Below are positions 18,128 through 27,053 of a DNA stretch of 64,000 nt, piece by piece. Origin of the DNA: Gemmatimonadota bacterium (lineage in GTDB: Bacteria; Gemmatimonadota; Gemmatimonadetes; Gemmatimonadales; GWC2-71-9). Each line of letters begins with the position of its first letter. The first letter of the stretch is position 1. Both the position numbers and the translations under genes were made by a program. Location: the NCBI GenBank assembly GCA_016720805.1, contig JADKJZ010000014.1, forward strand, positions 558,001 to 622,000. Direction: 5' to 3'. The notes beneath the pieces are model-generated. The model was given only the letters and a program-made list of their open reading frames with translations. It was not told where the DNA came from and made no database searches.

Positions 18128-18213
18128 GCTGGGCCTCCGACGCGCTTCGTCGGTCACACAGCATGGCGGCCGGAATGTCGATATCGGTGACGGTCCTGGT
18201 GCGCGCTCTCGGA

Positions 18214-18801
18214 TCAGAGGTCGGAATCAACCGGGATTCTGAACCAGACATGCCATTCGGTCCGCGTGCGTCTGACAATGAAGTCGTAGACCGAAATGGT
18301 CCCACCAGTGCTGTCCAGCGAAGCTTCTGCGACACGCACCGTCCGGTAGTCTCCTAGCGGCCCGGTCGGTATGGAATCACGGTATCGCCCGACAAGGGCT
18401 GGCACACCGGGGCGTGAGATGCCAACGCCCACACGAGTGATCGATTCTGCGGGGCACGACGAGGTATCAGCGTTTGGCATCATGCGATGTGGGCATGGTC
18501 CGCGTGAGGCTTCGAGAGTGATCGGGATCTTTTCTCGAGCCAGGAAGCGGTTCCGTGCGCGATTGACGTCGTCAGGCAGGGCATTGGCAGTGTTCCCCGG
18601 ATCGTCCGCTGGTGGCCGCGAAGCGACTTCAAGGATGCCCTTCGCCCATCGCTGTCGCTCACCTCGAATCACCGCTTCGAAGACGCGTTCCTCCAGATCG
18701 ACACGGGAGGGAGCGCTGCCGATGGCGTGCCAACAACCCGCAACAAGGAGCGGCGAGAGTAGGCGCACGCCGAGCATCGAGACCCGAAATCCCGGTCTCA
18801 T
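18214..18801 (-). CDS. Lipoprotein of unknown function, coupled to the HExxH lipoprotein
   Basis: 195 residues with a signal ending in LLVAGC (lipobox). The rest has no recognised domain; it holds two further cysteines (RGPCPH, TSSCPAE) and ends in a strand-rich part (YDFIVRRTRTEWHVWF). Its ATG overlaps the stop of the upstream gene (ATGA at 18798-18801), so the two lipoproteins are a translational pair. Codon use and GC are a little lower than the neighbours. Confidence 0.65.
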   Translation of the reverse strand: MRPGFRVSMLGVRLLSPLLVAGCWHAIGSAPSRVDLEERVFEAVIRGERQRWAKGILEVASRPPADDPGNTANALPDDVNRARNRFLAREKIPITLEASRGPCPHRMMPNADTSSCPAESITRVGVGISRPGVPALVGRYRDSIPTGPLGDYRTVRVAEASLDSTGGTISVYDFIVRRTRTEWHVWFRIPVDSDL

Positions 18802-19934
18802 TGCGGTACTGGCGGTGGCGTCTGGGTATTCACGTCACTGCACATGATCGCGTGTCGCGTCAACAGCCCACGATCGCCGTCTTCATGCTCTTCCATGAAC
18901 GCGTGGTCGATTTCATGGGCGAGCATGAACTGCAAGGTCATTTCAACCCCCGCACGCATCCCCTTATGCGCCTTGTCGTAGTGGACGCCGGTGAAGATGT
19001 CTGCGAGGACGATCCGCGTACCTCCAGCATAGTTCATCTCCCCCCACCCCGCGATGTCATTCTTGCTAGCCGTGTAGAGCTTAAGGTTTCCTCGAGCGAG
19101 AACCGTGTCGAGTGCGAAGGCGAGTGGGACGCACTCCCCGCCTCTCGCTCGCATCCGTTCAATCGCTGCTCGGATCCGATCTATGGCCAGCGGCTCAGGG
19201 TCTCTTCCAATACACCAGGCCAGATGGCCGGGGTGGGATGGGAGGGGAGAGCAGCCCCACAGCGTGTCGGAGTCGATAGGATCCGGCTCGAATTGGGAGA
19301 TGGAATCTGCAATGTCGGGTACCGCCGGGACAGTAGGCGTCCCGGTCGTCGGTGCGGTTTCTTCGCCTGGGCCAGATCCAGGTCCAGAACCCGGTCCGGC
19401 AGGTGTGCTTCCGGGTGGAGGAACCCATCGGTAAGTGGAGACCCAGTCGCAGGAAGCCGTTCTGTAAACCGTGACATGAAGCACGGGGAGCTCACCTTCC
19501 GCGCCTGGTTCAACCCAACGCTCGATGCGATCTGTGACGGACATCTGGCACGTCATGCCGTCATACTCCCAGTAACCCTCGCCTTCCCATTCGTTCGATG
19601 CTTGGGATGCCCACCTGACTCCCTGTCGAATGGCCTGGTGAATGGCCTGGATGGTGCTCTCCAACGTATCACGGTTAACGCCAACGCAGCTAAAGAATTT
19701 ATCCACACCAGGTAGCAACGTAATTCCAACGGTTGTTGAGTCGGGTATCCCGACAAGGGGTCGGCACCCAGCGTCAACCATCATCCCCGAGGCCGTGATA
19801 CCAAGGTCACTATCGAGGGAAACGTTGCGGTAACCTGGGTCCTTCTGCACGATTGTACTGTCGCTCGAACACCCGAGTGACATGGCAGCGAGCAGCCAGG
19901 AGACGGCCAAGAATGAGCGGCGTAGCTGATTCAC
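18798..19934 (-). CDS. Lipoprotein with a zincin-like HExxH motif
   Basis: About 378 residues. Signal with the lipobox LGC followed by SSDS. Residues near 185-215 form a Gly/Pro/Ser/Thr-rich linker, after which comes a domain with AHEIDHAFMEEHE close to the C-terminus. HExxH plus a downstream Glu/His is the zinc signature of metallopeptidases, but the third ligand cannot be assigned. Eight cysteines, mostly in the N-terminal half, suggest disulfides outside the cytoplasm. The GTG at 19934 follows GGGAG with a six-base gap. Function as a peptidase is inference. Confidence 0.65.
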   Translation of the reverse strand: MNQLRRSFLAVSWLLAAMSLGCSSDSTIVQKDPGYRNVSLDSDLGITASGMMVDAGCRPLVGIPDSTTVGITLLPGVDKFFSCVGVNRDTLESTIQAIHQAIRQGVRWASQASNEWEGEGYWEYDGMTCQMSVTDRIERWVEPGAEGELPVLHVTVYRTASCDWVSTYRWVPPPGSTPAGPGSGPGSGPGEETAPTTGTPTVPAVPDIADSISQFEPDPIDSDTLWGCSPLPSHPGHLAWCIGRDPEPLAIDRIRAAIERMRARGGECVPLAFALDTVLARGNLKLYTASKNDIAGWGEMNYAGGTRIVLADIFTGVHYDKAHKGMRAGVEMTLQFMLAHEIDHAFMEEHEDGDRGLLTRHAIMCSDVNTQTPPPVPQ

Positions 19935-20376
19935 TGTGGACTCCCAAATGCGGGGTAAAGCGTCGCGTGCGGGGCCATCTCGCCACGAAAGCAAAGGGCG
20001 TGTGAGTAATCGCATATTGAAGGCCGGTCCGTTCGGTTGTACATCCATGAGGCGGAAGAAAGATGTTGGTCGCTTCCCCTCCGCCGGACGAAACGGAGAA
20101 CGTGCTTATCACACCGGAGAGTGGCCCATTTGGAGTGTCGTGAATCGACCATTCCCTAGATACCGCCGACCCCGGCTGAATGGAAGGGGTGGCGTTTTAG
20201 CCGAGACTGTTCTCGGAGTTGCACCTTTTCGGCGCACCGCGGATTTTGTTGGTGCACGAACCAACTGACCAAAGCGACCCAGCCGGTCCACCGGACCCGT
20301 GGTGCCGCCGGGCGATCGTGGCCAAGCGCGGGGCTTCGTTGGCCGGGGCCCTCTCCCCGTTCCCCCTGGTGCCTCC
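19935..20376. other. Divergent intergenic region, no gene seen
   Basis: 442 bases between the starts of the HExxH lipoprotein and the secreted hydrolase-like gene. Open frames here have no signal, ribosome site or homology. It should hold two divergent promoters, but I see no convincing -10/-35 pair. Confidence 0.4.
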
Positions 20377-22761
20377 ATGGCTCGAATGAAGTCTGCGTCG
20401 ATCGCGGTCCTGCTCTCCCTCGCCATCGCCACGCCGCTCGCGGCCCAGACCACCATGTCAGCGGGAGCGTTGCAGCTCTCCGTGAACCGCCAGGGAACGC
20501 TCACCGCGCTGCGCAGCACCGCGACGGGCCTCAACTACCTGCATCCGACGCACCCCGCACCGCTGCTCACGCTCGTGAGCGGTGGCCGCCGCTACCCGGC
20601 GACCGCGATGTCGCTTGCGCAGGCCAAGGACGGCAAGCGGCTCACGCTGCAGTTCGCGCCGACGGCCGTCCGCATCGTGGTCCGGGTTCGCGAGCGGCCG
20701 ACGCACCTGGGGCTCGACATCGTCTCCGCGACGCCGGCGCCGATGGTCGAGGCCGTAGTCTGGGGCCCGTATCCCACCACGATCACCAAGACGATCGGCG
20801 AGGTGATCGGCGTGGTGCGCGACGGCACCACGTCGCTCGGCATGCAGGTGCTCAACCTCAAGACGCTCGGCGGCGACCTGCCGAACAACGAGGGGAGCAC
20901 CTGGGCGCGCGGCATTGCGGCGTTGGCGATCCCCGGAGGGAGCGCGCTGCAAGCGTACGCCATCAACCGGGACCGGGCGCGTCGGGTCGATGCCTGGGGC
21001 GGGACGCGCAAGAACATGCCGGTCCCCCCGATCCCTGGCGAGACGGTGGTCGGGAGCAGCATCGCGCTCTTCACCGCAGCGGAGTCGGAGACGCTCGATC
21101 GACTCGAGCGAATTGGTGTGGCGGAGGGGCTGCCGCATCCGACGATCGACGGCGTGTGGTTCCCGAAGTCGGCGCTGTTCGGGCGGTCGTACCTGATCTC
21201 ATCCTTCGGCGAGGGTGAGGTCGACGAGATGCTCGGCTACACCAAGCGCGCGGGGCTCTATTCGCTGTACCACGAGGGCCCCTTCAAGAGCTGGGGGCAT
21301 TTCGTGTTGTCGGAGAGCCAGTTTCCGAATGGCCGCACGGGAATGCGGCTCGCGGTCGAGAAGGCGCACGCGGCCGGACTGCACCTCGGGGTGCACACGC
21401 TGACCAACTTCATCAACACCAACGACCCGTACGTGACGCCGGTGCCCGACGACCGACTCTCACTGACGGGCTCGTCAAGGCTCGTGCAGGCGGTGGATGC
21501 CGTGCAGCGGGAGATCGAGGTCGCCTCGCCGGAGTACTTCAACGAAGAGAAGGAGAATCATCTCCACACCATCAAGATCGGGCGCGAGCTGATCCGGTAC
21601 CGCACCGTCACGGCGGCGGCACCGTACCGGCTGCTCGACGCCCAGCGTGGCGCCTTCGGCACCACCGCCTCGGCGCATGCGGCGGGCGAGTCAGTCGGCA
21701 AGCTCTTCGATCACAGCTATAACGTCTTCTTCCCGAACTTTGCCATGCAGCGCGAGGTGGCCCGCAACCTCGCCGACTTCCTCAACGAGACCGGTGTCGA
21801 TCACATCGACTTCGACGGCCACGAGGGCGGCCTCGCCTCGGGCCAGGGGGACTACGCGGTCGGGCTCTTCGCCGAGGACGTGCTGAAGCAGGTGAAGCAC
21901 GACCTGATCAACGGCACCAGTATCAGCAAGACCTTCTACTGGCGGATCGGGTCGTACTACAACTGGGGCGAGCCGTGGTACGGCGGTTTCAAGGAGAGCA
22001 TGCAGCAGTACCGGATCGACAATCAGGGGCTGTTCGACCGGAACTACATGCCGCACATGCTCGGCTGGTACCTCCTGACCGACAAGACCACGCTGCCGGA
22101 ATTGGAGTGGATGCTGGCGCGGGCGGCTGGGTACAGCGCGGGCTTCGCGATGGTGGCACGCCCGCCGGCGTTGCGCGCCAATCCCCTCACGCCAGTCCTC
22201 CTCGATGCGATTCGTGAATGGGAAGCAGCTCGAACCAGCGGAGCCTTTGATAGTGCGCAGCGCGAGCGGCTCAAGGACCCCAAGAACGAATTCCACCTGG
22301 AGAAGACCGCGCCGGGGGCATGGACGCTGGCGCAGTACCTCCTCTCGCCGCTCTACCTGCGCACCAAGGTGGAGCGGCAACCCGGCGAGCCGACCGGCAC
22401 GACATGGGAGCTGTCGCAGCCATGGGGTGAGCAGCGGCTGCAGTTTCGCCTCTCGCTGGCCGGCAAGGCGGTCACGGCGAAGAACTTCCGGCTGCAGATC
22501 GACCGCACCGTCGAGGTGGTGATTCCGGTGGAGCTGCAGGGTGGCGAGAGCCTGGTGTGTGACGGCTCGACGACCATTCGGGTCTATGACGCCGGTGGGC
22601 GGCTGAAGACGACGTTCACGTTGGCGGCACTCCCACCGATGGTGGCGCAGGGGGCGCACACGGTCACGCTCGATTCGGACTTTGGCGGCGACGAGCCGCC
22701 GAGGATCGAGGTGCAGTTCAAGGGGTTGGGGAAGGGGGAACCGATCCGCGCCCGGCCGTAG
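20377..22761 (+). CDS. Secreted glycoside-hydrolase-like protein of unassigned family
   Basis: About 794 residues. Signal peptide (SIAVLLSLAIATPLAAQ) cut near AQT. The N-terminal third is strand-rich, as in the sandwich domain of clan GH-D and similar enzymes. The middle shows TIM-barrel-like elements: YLISSFGEGEVDEML, a strand ending in DHIDFDGHEG that offers Asp/Glu candidates, and YNWGEPWYGG. The C-terminal part is a second strand-rich domain. Probably periplasmic or exported polysaccharide processing. ATG at 20377; 20386 is an alternative. The fold assignment is inference from layout. Confidence 0.6.
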   Translation: MARMKSASIAVLLSLAIATPLAAQTTMSAGALQLSVNRQGTLTALRSTATGLNYLHPTHPAPLLTLVSGGRRYPATAMSLAQAKDGKRLTLQFAPTAVRIVVRVRERPTHLGLDIVSATPAPMVEAVVWGPYPTTITKTIGEVIGVVRDGTTSLGMQVLNLKTLGGDLPNNEGSTWARGIAALAIPGGSALQAYAINRDRARRVDAWGGTRKNMPVPPIPGETVVGSSIALFTAAESETLDRLERIGVAEGLPHPTIDGVWFPKSALFGRSYLISSFGEGEVDEMLGYTKRAGLYSLYHEGPFKSWGHFVLSESQFPNGRTGMRLAVEKAHAAGLHLGVHTLTNFINTNDPYVTPVPDDRLSLTGSSRLVQAVDAVQREIEVASPEYFNEEKENHLHTIKIGRELIRYRTVTAAAPYRLLDAQRGAFGTTASAHAAGESVGKLFDHSYNVFFPNFAMQREVARNLADFLNETGVDHIDFDGHEGGLASGQGDYAVGLFAEDVLKQVKHDLINGTSISKTFYWRIGSYYNWGEPWYGGFKESMQQYRIDNQGLFDRNYMPHMLGWYLLTDKTTLPELEWMLARAAGYSAGFAMVARPPALRANPLTPVLLDAIREWEAARTSGAFDSAQRERLKDPKNEFHLEKTAPGAWTLAQYLLSPLYLRTKVERQPGEPTGTTWELSQPWGEQRLQFRLSLAGKAVTAKNFRLQIDRTVEVVIPVELQGGESLVCDGSTTIRVYDAGGRLKTTFTLAALPPMVAQGAHTVTLDSDFGGDEPPRIEVQFKGLGKGEPIRARP

Positions 22762-22791
22762 CGCTGGGTGCGCGGGTCGGGTCGAGTGCGT

Positions 22792-22797
22792 TATACC
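22792..22797 (+). promoter_or_regulatory. Candidate -10 element of the PepSY-like gene
   Basis: TATACC, 49 bases before the GTG start; a weaker match than the TATACT elements elsewhere in the window. Confidence 0.25.
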
Positions 22798-22846
22798 TTG
22801 CTTGAATGTCTGTGGTGACGATTCTACGAACCGAGGAGCAGCTGAC

Positions 22847-23596
22847 GTGACGACGAGCACCCCACCAGCCCCACGCAGTGGCACGCCGAGCATTCGATGG
22901 TGGCACAAGTGGATCGGCATCACCATCGGTCTGGTGCTGTTCCTCTGGGTCGCGAGCGGCCTCGCCATGCTGGTGCCGCTTTCGCCCACGGTATGGGGCG
23001 CCGATCTGGTGGAGCCGACCCTGGACCTTGCCGGTGTTACCCTCACGCCGAGTCAGGCGGCGGCGATTGCGGTGCAGCAGCGCAGCGACTCCGGCCCACC
23101 GGCGGCCATTCGCTCCGTCGTGCTGCGCCCGCTGCTCGGCACCGGCGTCTATCTCGTGTCGCCGGCCGATGCGCCTCCCGTGATGGTGCATGCCGGCACC
23201 GGCGAGGTGATCACGATCGCCCCCGAGCACGCGCGGCGTATCGCGTCGGCGGCGATGTCAGGGCGCGCGCCCCTTGCCGTCGAGCGCATTGTCGTGGCGC
23301 CGATCGGCTATGAGGGGCGGCTCCCCGCCTATCGCATGCCGTTCGATGACCCGGCTGGCACGGTGGCGATCGTCGCCGAGGCGACGGGCGAACTGGCGCG
23401 GACGGAACTGCGGGACCGGCGCAAGATGCTGGTTGGGCATTACGTGCATGTCTTCGTCCCGCTCAAGCGGCTCCCGGGCGGGGACAGCACTCGCATTGCA
23501 GCGCTCGCCGGGACCGGAATTGTCGCCCTCCTCTCGATCTTCTCCGGCTACTGGCTGTCGTTACCGGGGCGGTTCCGGCGAGCGCGGCGGGGGTAG
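22847..23596 (+). CDS. PepSY-domain membrane protein
   Basis: 249 residues with one membrane helix near the start (WIGITIGLVLFLWVASGLAML) and one near the end (AALAGTGIVALLSIFSGYWLSL), with a periplasmic PepSY-like part between (YRMPFDDPAGTVAIVAEATGEL). KWIGITIG and the HYVHVFVPLK region before the last helix resemble PepSY-associated transmembrane proteins, some of which are linked to iron uptake or reductases. The GTG at 22847 follows GAGGAG with an eight-base gap. No iron gene is adjacent, so the role is open. Confidence 0.7.
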   Translation: MTTSTPPAPRSGTPSIRWWHKWIGITIGLVLFLWVASGLAMLVPLSPTVWGADLVEPTLDLAGVTLTPSQAAAIAVQQRSDSGPPAAIRSVVLRPLLGTGVYLVSPADAPPVMVHAGTGEVITIAPEHARRIASAAMSGRAPLAVERIVVAPIGYEGRLPAYRMPFDDPAGTVAIVAEATGELARTELRDRRKMLVGHYVHVFVPLKRLPGGDSTRIAALAGTGIVALLSIFSGYWLSLPGRFRRARRG

Positions 23597-23676
23597 GGGC
23601 GGCACCCGGCGACCCAGAGCGGGGTCGCCGGGGCGCTTGGCCCGTGGACTACGCCTCGCGAGGGGGAACCACGCCG

Positions 23677-26221
23677 CTACCACACGCCAGCGGTCGACCC
23701 GGTAATCGTGCCGGTCCCGTTGGTGATCGTGAACGAGAACAGACCTTCCCACTTGCCATCGGGGCGATGATTGACGGAGGTCAACGTCAACACGCCGGTG
23801 CCCTCGGGTGTCCGCTGGTCGCTGTTCTCGACGTCGTTCTGGTCCACGGACAGGAAGATGTTCCACGACCTTGCCGTCGGGCGATTTGGCGTCTGGATTC
23901 GCGTGAAGGTTTGCCCGGCGACAAAGACGTGCGACGTCGGGACAAAGACCCCCACGAAGGCGCCGATGGTATCGTCGGCGGCCACATTGGAGATGAACGT
24001 GACCCAGTCGAGGCCAGGCTCGGAGGAGAGGCTGCGCTGGGACCCCGTATCTCCGTAGAAATAGTGGCCGTTGGCGGGGGTCTTGGTCCGGTCCCACGAC
24101 CCGGTGATGGTGAAGTCCATGAAGGACGATGGATCGACGTTGATCACGGCCGTCGCGCGTGACAACACCACGCCCGCTGCGTCGGTGACTTGCAGGTGCA
24201 GCACGTCATTGCCCTTGTTGACTGCGGTGTAGTTGATCGACGGCACCATGGTGGTCACTTGACCGGCGGAGCCGATCGTGCCGGCCGACCCCGTGACATT
24301 CCAGACATACTTCACCCCGGCGGGCAGCGTCCCCACGACCGTCGCCGTGAAGCGCTGTTGATTGCCGCGGAAGAGCGCCACCGGGCTCGGCGAAATCGTC
24401 GAGCGCTGCAGGATCAACACCTGCACGGTGGCTTCGGCAACCTTCGGACGACGTCCCGGCACACTGATATCGACGACTGAAACGGACACGGTGATCGGCG
24501 CGGTCTGCTGCGTGCCCGGTGTGAGCACGACACTCGTGTCCTTGGTGGAGAGTGCGGCCGTCCCTTGCGCGTCGCTTGCCGACATCGTTCCGCTGGCACT
24601 GTTCTGGGTCCATTCGTACTCGTACGTCCCCGTCAGGTCGGCCGAGAGCGACGTGCTGAGCGTCAGGGGTTGTCCCGCGTCGCCCGTGGGGTCGGCTGGC
24701 AGGATGGTCACGCTCGACTTGCTGACCCGCACCGTCCACATCACTCCGCGGTCGGCTTCCTGGAGCGTGCTGAAGATCTTGCTCAGGGCACCATTTGGCC
24801 GGTACCCGGAGAACGGTGACGCGAGCTTTGCGACGAAAGCGTTCCCGGTCTGCAGCGATGCTTTCCAGTCAATCTTGTTCACTTGCCGAAGCGCGGCCGC
24901 GCTCGCCGTATCCAGCAACGAGGGTCCGGTATCCTTGTACGCGTCCTTGATGGTCCCTTGGTCGACCAGCATGTGCACGAGCTTCACGATCTGGGTCAGG
25001 GCCGCGACGTCGTCTGGAATCGCGGCCTTGGTGGCGGTGCCACTCCATGGCCAACCCACGAGCTTCTTCGTGTTCGGGCCGGCGGTCACCAGCCCGGGCG
25101 CCGTCGGCAACATCGACGAGAAGCCGCTTGCTTCGAGGAGCAGCGCGTACACCAGGTCGACATAATAGGTGTGCGCAAACAGCGCCTCGATCGTGGAATT
25201 CCAGCCTGCCAGGTGGGTCGCATACCGTGCCGCGCCGAAGAACGACGGAATGACGCCGTTGGCGCTGGGCCCAATGGCCACGACCTCGTAGACCGTGATC
25301 TCCGAGGCCCCATCGAGCGGCAGCGGCACGGGGCCCAGCGGAAACGGAGCGAACGGTATCGTGCTGGACAGGAGTGCGGCCAATCCCCACCGCGGTGAGG
25401 GCCGTCGGCTCGTCCAGGTCCAGCGGGCCCGCGAAGAGGCGCGCCGGGACGATATCGGTGGTGACGCCCCGCTCGGTCTTCTGCACTTCGTAGATATAGA
25501 CCTTGACCGGGCGTCGGAATCGATTCGACAAGTCGATGCCGACAATCGTGCCGTCCTCGTGCACACCGACACCGCTCTGGTCCGCCTGCGGCGACACCGT
25601 CACCAACGGCGCGCTGTTCGGGCGCATTGCCAGGAGCGCCGGCTCGGCCTGCTCGTTCGGGAGGGGCACGAGCGCATCGAGGACAGTCGCGAGTGCGGCA
25701 GCAATCTGCGGATCGCCCTCGACGATGGCGAGCGGATTCGCCGCGATCTGCTGTGCGATGACGGCACCGAGCGCGTCCATCCGCGAGTCAGCCGACAGCC
25801 ACGCCAGCACCTGCGATTTTACGTTGGCGGGAAGGAACGGACCGCCGAGGGCGAACCAGACCAGCGCCACCCCCGTCGAACGCGGCGTGATCTCGCTCGC
25901 GCCGGTCGCGGGATCGAGCATCCCGGCCAGGATGCCGTTGCCGGAGTCGTCGGTGGCAATCGCCAAGGTCGGCGCGATCGCGGAGACGCTGAGGGAGAAG
26001 CTCCCGGTCGCGGTGGGAGTCGCGAGCTGACCCATCACGCGCAGGCTGAGCGAGGTCGGGTTGATCGTCGATCCGGTCGGCAGCGACAGCGTCCCCGTCA
26101 GCTTCGGAAGCCCGGCTGGCGGCGAAGGGGGATTCGGGCCGGTGACGGAGTTGCCGCCGCTGCAGCCGATCAACGTCAGCGCGCTCGACGAAAGCACCGC
26201 AATGGCTTCTCGGCGTTTCAT
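23677..26221 (-). pseudogene. Large lipoprotein with Ig-like repeats, split by one frameshift
   Basis: Begins MKRREAIAVLSSSALTLIGC, a lipoprotein signal. The total length, 2545 bases, is one more than a multiple of three. The first ~280 residues are in one frame up to about 25385 (…LTAVGIG) and the rest in another (AALLSSTIPF…), ending at 23677. The C-terminal half has repeated strand-rich segments (LTLSTSLSADLTGTYEYEWTQ, FTATVVGTLPAGVKYVWNV), resembling PKD/bacterial Ig-like domains. Surface or periplasmic role unknown. Either a recent loss or a base-call error; both halves keep good coding character. Confidence 0.6.
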
Positions 26222-26385
26222 GCTGCACCGCCGGACATCAATTGGACGTGGAGCCGGATGATGGGGGTCATGGACGGCCCCCCGACACGGACTCGACTGC
26301 GTACCGGGACGACGATGATCATGCTTCCTCCGCTAAGGTGCTCCTGTAGCCATAGCGGAGGAATTCGCCGCCGAGTGCCACGCGG

Positions 26386-26391
26386 TATACT
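26386..26391 (+). promoter_or_regulatory. Candidate -10 element of the ECF sigma gene
   Basis: TATACT, 29 bases before the ATG at 26421, with the same spacing as the elements at 13027 and 17645. Confidence 0.4.
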
Positions 26392-26420
26392 TCCCCCCAT
26401 CCCCCATCACGGTGCCGCCC

Positions 26421-27053
26421 ATGACGGCTACACGCGATTCGCCGCTCACCTCCGCCGAGGTGACCTCGCTGCTTGAGGCGCTGCGCCGCGGCGACCAGGT
26501 CGCCGGCGACCGGTTGTTGCCGCTGCTCTATCAGGTGCTGCACGACATGGCCTCGCGGATGATGCAGGGGGAACGCCCCGACCACACCCTCCAGCCGACC
26601 ATCCTGCTCCACGACGCGTGGCTCAAGCTGACCGCCGACCGCTCCTCCCCATGGACCGACCGCGGACACTTCCTGGCCCTCGCTTCGCGGGCCATGCGTC
26701 GCCTGCTGGTCGATCACGCGCGGGCGCGGAACGCGGCGAAGCGTCGCGGCGACCTGGCCGTGCCGCTCGACGAGGAGATCGCGGGCCGGGCCGGCCCGGA
26801 CCTCGTCGACGTCATCGCCCTCGATGCCGCGCTGGACGGCCTCGCCGTTGTACATGACCGGGCGCGCCGGGTGGTCGAGTTGCGCTACTTTGGCGGCCTC
26901 GAATGGCATGAGATCGCGCCGGTGCTGGGCGCCTCGGAGCGGACGGTGAAGCGCGACTGGGATTTTGCGCGGGCGTGGCTTCGGCAGCGACTCGACGGCC
27001 CCGTCGATGGACCTGACACGTCGGCCTCCCGAATTCCGCCTTCCACGGCATGA
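26421..27053 (+). CDS. ECF-type RNA polymerase sigma factor (Sig-70_X6-like)
   Basis: About 210 residues. Region 2 (LLPLLYQVLHDMASRMM, then LQPTILLHDAWLKL) and region 4 (VVELRYFGGLEWHEIAPVLGASERTVKRDWDFARAWL) are clear. LHDAWLKL and RLLVDHARARNAAKRRG are typical of the ECF group that pairs with serine/threonine kinases. The stop overlaps the kinase ATG (ATGA), so phosphorylation rather than an anti-sigma factor probably controls it. A GTG at 26412 is an alternative start. Confidence 0.88.
   Translation: MTATRDSPLTSAEVTSLLEALRRGDQVAGDRLLPLLYQVLHDMASRMMQGERPDHTLQPTILLHDAWLKLTADRSSPWTDRGHFLALASRAMRRLLVDHARARNAAKRRGDLAVPLDEEIAGRAGPDLVDVIALDAALDGLAVVHDRARRVVELRYFGGLEWHEIAPVLGASERTVKRDWDFARAWLRQRLDGPVDGPDTSASRIPPSTA

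Noticed and set aside
20109..20534. A 141-codon frame on the minus strand in the gap before the hydrolase-like gene
   Set aside because: Overlaps the signal peptide region of the real gene, has no ribosome site and no recognisable domain.
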